DNA of 64,000 nt from Ciceribacter sp. T2.26MG-112.2 (GTDB taxonomy: Bacteria > Pseudomonadota > Alphaproteobacteria > Rhizobiales > Rhizobiaceae): assembly GCF_900492205.1 (NCBI RefSeq), contig NZ_UEYQ01000017.1, forward strand, positions 1-64,000, read 5' to 3'. The position numbers were made by a program, and so were the translations under genes. Numbering within the stretch: the first letter of the stretch is position 1; every line of letters begins with the position of its first letter. This document shows positions 46,101-53,258 of this stretch, piece after piece. Under the pieces are notes generated by a model that ran no database searches, was not told where the DNA came from, and saw only the letters and a list, made by a program, of their open reading frames with translations.

Positions 46101-46405
46101 CTATTGAGCCCAGTGTGCCGGCCTCCCCCAGCGCCCTTGTTTGGATCGAAGGGCTTCTTTTCGCAGTCGAAGCTCTCCCCCTTCAGAAGGGGCTCCCATT
46201 TGGGATGGAGATAAAAGTTTCGTGCCGAACCCTCGATGCCCCACAGCAGCAGCTCGCCAGCGCCAAATTTGAAGGGCAGCATCTTCTTCGCGTGACCATC
46301 TCCGGGGCGCAACCCCGCGCCACGGATCAACCCAAGATACGCGTGACGCTGCACGGCATACCTTGGATCATTCTCATCGAGGCGCGCCTCGAACTTCTCC
46401 CACAT
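43172..46405 (-). CDS. mcrB: McrB-like GTPase with EVE-like insertion
   Basis: A 1077-residue motor subunit expected to form hexamers, bind modified or foreign nucleic acid and drive McrC. The long N-terminal half (1-550) has no motif I recognise apart from WKPL-like and [14 protein letters not shown] segments; it may read the target. The AAA+ GTPase begins with GPPGTGKTY at about 567-576, Walker B [18 protein letters not shown] near 863, and the McrB signature [20 protein letters not shown] near 918. Between them, about 685-835, is an EVE/PUA-like insert ([36 protein letters not shown]). It starts directly after the helicase stop. Confidence 0.9.
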   Translation of the reverse strand: [1077 protein letters not shown]

Positions 46406-49400
46406 CTAAACGTCTCCAAATTCAGGCAGTGCGCATAGCGTATTGACGAGGCGCATCTGTTCAACGGTGTTGCATTTTGCTTCGCGCAACCGCGGCGCCC
46501 CGAAGACGAGCGCCAGGCCTTTGGCGCGCGAGACAGCGACATTGATGCGGTTGAGCGACAACAGGAAATCCATGCCGCGCGGTGTTTCCTCGACTGAGGA
46601 GGCGGTCATGGACACCAGACAGACGGGTGCTTCCTGCCCTTGGAACTTGTCGACCGTGCCGACACGAATGCCAGCGGGCAAAGCGTCTTGCAGGGTATTG
46701 ACCTGCGCGTTGTAGGGCGCAACGACGATCATATCGGCGGGCTCAAGGGCGCGCGTTGTCCCATCCTTATCGGTCCAGCTTCCCGAGAGCAGATCGTCGA
46801 TCGCAGCCTGAATGGCAGCGACTTCCTCGGCTGCGATCTGGGCATTGCCCTCATGGACGACCGGCACCCAGAAAGCACCAGCTTCAGGAAAGCCCGTCCC
46901 GCGGACTGCCTGGACGGCTGTATCGGGCGCGCTAACGAGCCTGCCTTCATAGACCTGCCGCGAAATAAACCCGCAGACATCGGGATGCATACGGCGCGAG
47001 ACCGGCAGAAAGATGCCGCGATCGGGCGGGATGGTGGCGTGCTCGCCCAGCATCCACTCAAGACAGGAAAGGTTGGCCGGATCGGGATGGGCACCCTGGA
47101 TGACCTGCGGCAATTGCCGGGGATCGCCGACCAAAACAATGTTGCGCGCGCAGCGCCCCATGGCGACCATATTGGCCAGCCCCACTTGCCCGGCTTCATC
47201 GATGAAGAGCCAGTCGAGCGCCTGCTCGTGCTCGGATCGGGCAAAAAAGAAGGCGGTGCCGCCGACCACATGGGCGCGGCTCCAGAGGGAATCGTCATTG
47301 GCCGTCGAGCGGATGACGCCGGTACAGTCGTCCGGATAACCGTCTTCGCCGCTGCTGACCTTGTGCCCGATGCGCAGGCCCGGGACAGGATCGCCATCAA
47401 CTTGCGCGGCAAGGCACCCCATCAGCACATTGCGGATCGCCTCATGGCTGTTCGAGGCCACGCCAACACGGTGCCCCTGGCGCACTAGCGCAAGGATTGC
47501 TCGTGCGGTCACATAGGTCTTGCCGGTTCCCGGCGGCCCCTGGATTGGCAGCACGGTGCCATCCATGGCAGCGATCGCCGCGATCGTGCCGGTCAGTGGA
47601 TCGGCGCCATCAAGCAGATCGGCGCGCGGTCCCGTCACCAGACGTGGAGCCGTGCGCGCAAGCAAATCATCGAGCGCGGTCAGGCGGCGCGCACCGCACT
47701 GATCTTCGATCACATCGCGCAGGGCCGCTGCAATGACGTCCGTATTGAGCGGCCAGTCCGGGTGGAGCGTCAAGCGATCGGTCAATAGATGCGCCTTGGC
47801 CGCCCCCGCCTTGACCGCGATGATCCGCTCACTGCGGTCGAGCTCTTCGATGCTGACCGTGGCCGGCGGTCCGTCAATGACTGGGACCGTCGCTTTGCGG
47901 CCGGCCCGCAGCTTGGTCTCTTGGAGCGGAAAGCGATAGCGGCGCAGCACCGAGCGTTTGACGGGTTCTGCCGCATCAATGGCTTCCAGACCGGCCAACG
48001 CATCGAGATCGTCGATCAGCTCGTCCTCGTCCTTGCCAGCGCTGTCGAAAACCGCCCATTGCGCCGGCTTGGCCTCGCGCTTGTGAAACAGGCCGAGGTT
48101 GAACAACATGTCTTGCCGCTCTTGCGGCAGACCGGATGTGGCAAGCTTCGCGCGCAGGGACTGCGTATCGGCGTCCTCCTCGACTTCCTTGTCGCCGGCA
48201 TCCACCGCAAGCACCGGCCAGGGCGCGGCGGGACGGATACTCACCAACCAGTCGCGCAGCTCCTCGGTCGAAATACAGTCGATGCGGTTATAGTCTTCGA
48301 TCTCGTCGAGGATCGTTTGTTCGCCGGTTTCGCGCCAGCGCTCATAGGCCACGACCGAGCCGCCGGCGGTTTTGACCTCACCTTCGCGCACCCGGCCATA
48401 GAAGGCTTCCATCGACTTGATCGAGTAATTGGCTTCCGAGCCGATCAGCGCGCCGCGCACCACCGCGAAAAGATCGACAAAGCGCCGCTCGCGCAGCAGG
48501 CGATCGAGAAAGGCCTCGCCGGTTCCATACTGTGCGGTCAGCCGCCGTAAGGCGGTGATCTCATAGGGCGCATAGTGATAGATGCGGGCCTCGGGATAGG
48601 CTGTGAGCCTTTGCCGAAAAAATTCCAGAAGGTCTGCCAAGGCCCGGGCTTCGGCGCCGTGATCATGCGCCCAGAAAGCCTTGAACTGGCCGTCGAACCA
48701 GACGCCGTGGAGATATTCGAGCCCGCCTTCGTAATGCGGATCGCCCTCGATATCGTAGAAAAGATCGCCCGGCTGCGGCGCGGGCAAAAGATCAAAGCCC
48801 TTGCCGGGTTCGGCCTCACGCAACTCGAAGGCCGGCGTCCCGGTCTTGCGGGAGTGCTGCAGGCGCGCCTGTGTCACCAGCCGCGCCCGGGTGGTCTCTG
48901 CCATGCCGCGGATGGGATGATCGAGCCCGGCCAGCCGCTCCATGGTGGTGATACCAGCCGCCTCGAGCTTCTTGACCTGGATCCGGGTAATATTGGCAAC
49001 GTTGAACAGGCTGTCTTCGGCCTGCCACTGGCTTTCGCAGTGATCGCCCCAGCGGCAAAGCCCACAATCGGCACAGGGGATCGGCCGGGTCGGCGCCGGG
49101 TTACCCAGGAAAGCCTCGAGCCGCTGACGCGCCATACGTGCATAGGCCCGATAGTCCGCGAGCCGCAGTTGCGTCCGGCTACCATCACCGAGTTCAACAT
49201 GGGCAAATTCCGGGGCGACGCCTTGAATGTCGGTCAGCAAATCCGAGTAGAGTACCAGCTGCAGCACATGTTTGGGATGGGGGCGCCGCTTGAGCTTGGT
49301 GTCGGTGACTTCGTAGCTGAAGGGGCCGAGATCGGACGGGCGCTCGACGCGCTCGAAAAAGTCGGACCAACCGCCCCAATTGTCGCCCAGCAGCGCCCCT

Positions 49401-49699
49401 TGGAAGACGACCTGAGGACCGCGTGCCAAAGCCGCCCGGGTTGTCTGCGCATTCTCGGCAAGGTCGGAGCGATCGATCTCGATCACCGTCACACCTGACG
49501 CTTTGAGTGTGGCCAGGTGAGCCGCTTCGTGGGCATCGCCCTGTTTCTGGAGCAGCGCCGCATCCTCGGTATCTTCGCGCGGCACTGGCCCCTTGCCATG
49601 CATATAGGCGAGATCGAGCGCGGTTGCGTGAGCGCAGCCCATGAACCGCATCAGATCCGATGCGGACAAGAGTATCCGATCCCCCTCAATAGTTCGCAT
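46406..49699 (-). CDS. TM0106-type RecB-like nuclease fused to SF1 helicase
   Basis: About 1097 residues in three parts. First a RecB-like nuclease ([20 protein letters not shown] near 131) with a cysteine set [13 protein letters not shown] near 206-222. Next an RNase H-like domain ([20 protein letters not shown] near 313). Last a UPF1/DNA2-like helicase: [17 protein letters not shown] near 721, FIDEAGQVG near 832, [20 protein letters not shown] and [12 protein letters not shown]. ATG at 49699 is chosen for its AGGGGG. First gene of the operon with mcrB and mcrC: its stop abuts the mcrB ATG. Role: unwinding and degrading foreign nucleic acid, by inference. Confidence 0.87.
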   Translation of the reverse strand: [1097 protein letters not shown]

Positions 49700-49775
49700 T
49701 GTTGCCCCCTGGTCGAATGCAATCCGCGGCAAGACTTGCATCTCGACAGATTGCACGTTCAGCCATAGCGTGCGT

Positions 49776-49793
49776 GGGTGTCAATATCTGACA
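49776..49793 (+). promoter_or_regulatory. Candidate WYL-regulator operator, site 1
   Basis: GGGTGTCAATATCTGACA contains the inverted repeat TGTCA-N5-TGACA. It lies in the divergent gap, 24 bases before the WYL start and 76 before the helicase start. 15 of 18 bases match site 2 ahead of the TIR operon on the same strand. Regulator assignment is inference. Confidence 0.65.
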
Positions 49794-49817
49794 TAGTCTT
49801 TGACCAGGATTAGGATC

Positions 49818-50801
49818 ATGTCGTTCGCCAAGGCTCAGGACTTGATCAGGTTGGCGCGTCTGGCCGCCATGCGGCGGACGGGGATCGGCCTCGACGAGAT
49901 CTGCGAGGAATTCGGGGTTTCTCATCGCACGGCGCAGCGCATGACCGACGCGCTGGAGACAGTACTCGCTAACGTCGAGGTGGTAGATGGCCCCGACCGT
50001 CGACGGCGCTGGCGCGTCATCGATCCTGCTCTCGACAGGCTCCAGCCTCGCCAGGAGACTGCGATTGAGGCGTTGGAGATTGCCAGCCGGACGGCGCGAA
50101 GCGACGGCCGAGTACGGCACGCTGCTGCGCTAGATGATCTGCGCGACGGCTTGCTGGCGCGTCTAACACCCAAGGACGCCATGCGCACAGAAGCCGATGT
50201 TGAAGCGGTCCTTTTGGCGATGGGGTCGGTCACTCGACCCGGGCCGCGCGTTAACCTGGCGCCGGCGGTGCTGGATGCAGTGATCGAGGGTCTGCGTGGC
50301 CCATTCCTCCTGCGCATACGTTATGGAACAGAGGATGCTTCTGAACGGGTCATTGAACCACATGGCCTGCTGCTGGGCCACCGCAGTTATCTGGTGGCGC
50401 GCCAACCAGAGCGGGGTGATGCTATGCGGAATTTTCGCATGGACCGAATCCTCAGCGCTCAGACCTTGGACCAGAGCTTCAGCTTCGCGCCCGGCTTCTC
50501 GCTGCAGGAGTATGCGGCCCGTTCATTCGGCGTATATCAAGACCAAAGAGAGTACGGCGAAATCATCTGGCGTTTCGCTCCGCACGCCGCTGCGAGGGCG
50601 GCCGGATTTTGCTTTCACCCCGATCAAACCACCGAGCTGCAAACGGATGGTAGCCTAATCGTCCGCTTTCATGCCTCAGGTTGGCTGGAGATGGCGTGGC
50701 ATCTCTATCAATGGGGAGACGCAGTAGAGGTTATCGCCCCCGAGGGGCTCCGCAGGATGGTTGAAGATCATCGTCGCTCCGATTTCGCCGCCTTCCCATA
50801 A
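49818..50801 (+). CDS. WYL-domain transcriptional regulator
   Basis: About 327 residues: an N-terminal winged helix (LIRLARLAAMRRTGIGLDEI, FGVSHRTAQRMTDALE), a middle dimerisation part, and a WYL domain (ITVRYGTEDASERVIEPHGL-type region: LLRIRYGTEDASERVIEPHG, LLGHRSYLVAR) plus a WCX-like C-terminus. WYL proteins of the BrxR/CapW type repress defence operons and sense nucleic-acid or nucleotide signals. It is divergent from the helicase-McrBC operon. ATG at 49818 is chosen (AGGAT upstream). Confidence 0.88.
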   Translation: MSFAKAQDLIRLARLAAMRRTGIGLDEICEEFGVSHRTAQRMTDALETVLANVEVVDGPDRRRRWRVIDPALDRLQPRQETAIEALEIASRTARSDGRVRHAAALDDLRDGLLARLTPKDAMRTEADVEAVLLAMGSVTRPGPRVNLAPAVLDAVIEGLRGPFLLRIRYGTEDASERVIEPHGLLLGHRSYLVARQPERGDAMRNFRMDRILSAQTLDQSFSFAPGFSLQEYAARSFGVYQDQREYGEIIWRFAPHAAARAAGFCFHPDQTTELQTDGSLIVRFHASGWLEMAWHLYQWGDAVEVIAPEGLRRMVEDHRRSDFAAFP

Positions 50802-50850
50802 GGCCGATGCTCAAGCCGAGACAGCATCCGAGTGCTTAGGCGGCCATTGA

Positions 50851-50868
50851 GGGTGACATGATCTGACA
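50851..50868 (+). promoter_or_regulatory. Candidate WYL-regulator operator, site 2
   Basis: GGGTGACATGATCTGACA, followed by CCC which extends a GGGTG/CACCC symmetry. It lies 58 bases before the microprotein start. It shares GGGTG, CA and ATCTGACA with site 1 (15/18 in total). No other copy was noticed in the window. Confidence 0.6.
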
Positions 50869-50926
50869 CCCTCGCGTTGTAACTTTGGAATCGCCCGACT
50901 TAGCGGGTCTCTAAAGGAGCAAGCAG

Positions 50927-51142
50927 ATGGCGAAAGGCAAAGGAGGCGGAAGCAACTTCCGCAGCGCAATCACTGGTCGGTTTGTAACCGCCAAACATGG
51001 ATCAGCTAGCCAGCGGACGACGGTGCGGGAAGCTAAGGGTGGCGGGAGCACTGGCGGCACCCACCGGAGCGCCATCTCTGGAAGGTTCGTGACCACGAAG
51101 TACGGCAAGGCCAACCCGCGTACGACGATCAAGGACAGCTAA
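50927..51142 (+). CDS. Two-repeat microprotein preceding TIR gene
   Basis: 71 residues made of one short motif twice: FRSAITGRFVTAKHGSASQR at 11-30 and HRSAISGRFVTTKYGKANPR at 46-65, each followed by TTV or TTI. The linker is Gly/Ser-rich. Single-copy versions of this R-S-A-x-x-G-R-F-V-T motif are common small orphan proteins in mobile DNA, with no known role; the tandem form is notable. Strong AAGGAG before the ATG. It is 31 bases ahead of the TIR gene, so a partner or inhibitor of TIR is possible. Confidence 0.8.
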   Translation: MAKGKGGGSNFRSAITGRFVTAKHGSASQRTTVREAKGGGSTGGTHRSAISGRFVTTKYGKANPRTTIKDS

Positions 51143-51173
51143 CCCCAATATTAGATTAAAGGGAGATTTTCCC

Positions 51174-51884
51174 ATGGCTCAATGCACAGCACCGAAAAAA
51201 GGCCACCGCTCAGCGAGTGCCGCAGCGAATTGCCCGGCATGCCGTGGCGGCAGACGGTATGGTGGCTACATCAGTTACAGCAGTTATGGCAGCGGCTATG
51301 GGTCTGACTCGTCCTTCCCATCGCCTTCTACCTACTCGTCAGGTAGTAGCGGAAGCGGTTCCGGACGCGTACGAGCGAAATGGTCGAAAGCCGGTTCGTC
51401 CATATTATATACTCCTACCGAGGTGCGAGCTCTCACGCCAGTCCGTCAGACTGCCGAAACCCGAGCGGAGCTACCCGATCTTCGTGATGTCTTCCTCTGC
51501 CATGCTTGGGACGACCGGCAGGGGGATGCAAAGGCGCTGCATGATCTGTTGGAAGCGCGTGGAGTATCGGTCTGGTTTAGCGAAAAAGACGTTGCTCTGG
51601 GATCGTCACTGCTTCGAGAAATCGATAAGGGGCTGGCAAAGTCCCGGGTTGGCGTCGTGCTGGTTACACCTGCGCTGCTTCGTCGTCTTCCAGCAGCGGG
51701 TGTTGCCGACAAGGAGCTCTCGGCACTGTTAGCAACCGAGCAGCTCGTACCCATTGTCCACAACACGACGTATGAGGCTCTTCGCAACGTTAGCCCCCTA
51801 CTGGCATCGCGGAGTGGTCTGAGTACCGAAGATGATACTATGACCGTGGTGGCAGACAAGCTCGCTGAGCTCGTTACCATTTAG
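51174..51884 (+). CDS. TIR-domain protein with zinc-knuckle-like N-terminus
   Basis: 236 residues. N-terminus CTAPKKGHRSASAAANCPAC (C4, H11, C20, C23) could bind zinc. A Ser/Gly/Tyr-rich low-complexity linker follows (about 28-65). The TIR domain spans about 104-235: DVFLCHAWDDRQGDAKALHD, VSVWFSEKDVALGSSLLREI and ADKELSALL, with Glu181 in the position of the catalytic glutamate. Bacterial TIR proteins cleave NAD or make cyclic ADP-ribose signals in abortive defence. AAAGGGAGA precedes the ATG. No ThsA-like effector lies beside it, so it is not an obvious Thoeris system. Confidence 0.85.
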   Translation: MAQCTAPKKGHRSASAAANCPACRGGRRYGGYISYSSYGSGYGSDSSFPSPSTYSSGSSGSGSGRVRAKWSKAGSSILYTPTEVRALTPVRQTAETRAELPDLRDVFLCHAWDDRQGDAKALHDLLEARGVSVWFSEKDVALGSSLLREIDKGLAKSRVGVVLVTPALLRRLPAAGVADKELSALLATEQLVPIVHNTTYEALRNVSPLLASRSGLSTEDDTMTVVADKLAELVTI

Positions 51885-51903
51885 CTTCAGTTGGAACTCG
51901 GCG

Positions 51904-52164
51904 ATGCTGAAAACCGATACCCGTCAGGCAAACTGGCGACGAGCGAATCGCGCCAAATATGACGCTCATCTTGCCGTGCAGCGGGCGATGAAAGCAGGTA
52001 AACTGGAAAAGCAGACATGTGAAGTGTGTGGGGCTCAGGCAGTAGATGCTCATCACGACCGATATGACGAGCCCCTGAGGGTACGTTGGCTATGCCGTCT
52101 ACACCATACCCGTCTACACCACCGCGGCGAAGACATGTTTCCGATTCGACGCCGAGATGATTGA
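51904..52164 (+). CDS. HNH-like zinc protein
   Basis: 86 residues. A basic helical start (RQANWRRANRAKYDAHLAVQ) is followed by CEVCGAQAVDAHHDRYDEPL and WLCRLHHTRLHH, giving C39, C42, H50/H51, C64 and H67/H68. This is the compact zinc/HNH fold often found in phage and island genes. Whether it cuts DNA is unclear because the catalytic part is short. It starts 19 bases after the TIR gene and is probably cotranscribed. Confidence 0.75.
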   Translation: MLKTDTRQANWRRANRAKYDAHLAVQRAMKAGKLEKQTCEVCGAQAVDAHHDRYDEPLRVRWLCRLHHTRLHHRGEDMFPIRRRDD

Positions 52165-52264
52165 TAGATGGAACAAGCGAGTATTCCACCTATAGGGCTA
52201 TCGTTGCCTATCTTCAGCCTGGCACGTAGGGTGCCGTCCACCGGTGCATTCTGATTGGAGCATG

Positions 52265-52450
52265 ATGGTTTCACAACTCGATTTCTTCGCCTCCGCCGTT
52301 GCACCGACGGCTGCAAAGGCAGCCAGGGCACGCGTCGGTGTCAGGGGAGGGCAGGCGGAGACCGACCTGGATGAGGAAGCGATGGCCCGTCACCTGGAAG
52401 CGACCGGTAGCTACCGAGTCTTGCGAAAGCTTTGCCGCGAGAAATTGTAA
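52265..52450 (+). pseudogene. N-terminal fragment of frameshifted 3'-5' exonuclease gene
   Basis: Reads MVSQLDFFASAVAPTAAKAA and later ATGSYRVLRKLCREKL before a stop. The ending YRVLRKL is how related exonucleases approach their catalytic domain, which continues here in another frame as PREIVKDARPGFPRQAII. A single missing base near 52431 (CTTTGCCG where CTTGTGCCG would restore R-K-L-V-P-R) explains the break. The small fragment could still be translated alone from its GGAG site. Confidence 0.65.
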
Positions 52451-53244
52451 AGGATGCTCGGCCCGGGTTTCCGCGGCAGGCCATCATCCTCGACTCCGAA
52501 ACCACTGGCCTCAACCGCCGATCTGACGAGATCATCGAAATCGGCGTACTTGCCTTCACCTTTGACGACGCAGGCGAAATCGGCGATGTCACGGGTGTCT
52601 ATGGCGGGCTTCAGCAGCCGACTGCTCCCATCCCGGCCGAAATCACACGCCTGACCGGGATCACCAATGAAATGGTGGCTGGGCAGGCGATCGACATGGC
52701 GCGGCTCACACCCCTCATTGATTCAGCCGATCTGGTCATTGCCCACAACGCCGGCTTCGACAGACCTTCCTGCGAAGCATTTTCTCCGATCTTTTGCAAC
52801 AAAGCATGGGCCTGCTCCGTATCAGAGGTCGACTGGTCGGCGCGTGGGTTTGAGGGGAGTAAGCTCGGATATTTGATCGGACAGTCGGGCTATTTCCACG
52901 ATGGTCACCGGGCTGTCGATGACTGTTTCGCACTGCTCGAAGGGCTCGGGCAGACGCGGCCCCGCTCCACCGCGACTCCATTTGCGGAACTCCATCAGGC
53001 CAGCCAGCGATCACGGGTGCGCATCTATGCTGAGAACAGCCCATTCGACATGAAAGACCAGCTCAAGGCGCGCGGTTACCGGTGGTCGGATGGTTCCGAT
53101 GGCCGTCCGAAATCCTGGTGGGTTGAGCTGCCGGAAGAGAAGCACGACGAGGAACTGCATTTTCTGCGGACAGAGATCTATTGCTGGGATGCCGACCCGC
53201 CGGTCAAGTATCTGACGGCGTTTGATCGCTTCCGCGCTACTTGA
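52432..53244 (+). CDS. 3'-5' exonuclease, DEDDh (catalytic part)
   Basis: Contains the full DnaQ-type exonuclease domain: IILDSETTGLNRRSDEIIEI (Exo I), AHNAGFDRPSCEAF (Exo II) and HDGHRAVDDCFALL (Exo III, His of DEDDh). A C-terminal region (RIYAENSPFDMKDQLKARGY, RPKSWWVELPEE) is typical of this larger exonuclease family. In frame the first usable start is a TTG at 52432; the natural N-terminus lies in the preceding frame, so the gene is probably frameshifted. Function, if made, is trimming single-stranded DNA or RNA ends. Confidence 0.8.
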   Translation: MPREIVKDARPGFPRQAIILDSETTGLNRRSDEIIEIGVLAFTFDDAGEIGDVTGVYGGLQQPTAPIPAEITRLTGITNEMVAGQAIDMARLTPLIDSADLVIAHNAGFDRPSCEAFSPIFCNKAWACSVSEVDWSARGFEGSKLGYLIGQSGYFHDGHRAVDDCFALLEGLGQTRPRSTATPFAELHQASQRSRVRIYAENSPFDMKDQLKARGYRWSDGSDGRPKSWWVELPEEKHDEELHFLRTEIYCWDADPPVKYLTAFDRFRAT

Positions 53245-53258
53245 ATGTTCCGAATGCA

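Noticed and set aside
41886..49699. Assigning the operon to CoCoNuT-type (coiled-coil nuclease tandem) systems
   Set aside because: Those carry long coiled coils near McrB or McrC and other partners. I see none here, though a helicase is shared. The link remains possible but unsupported.
51174..51884. Thoeris system
   Set aside because: The TIR domain is clear but no ThsA-like SIR2/SLOG or macro-domain effector is adjacent.
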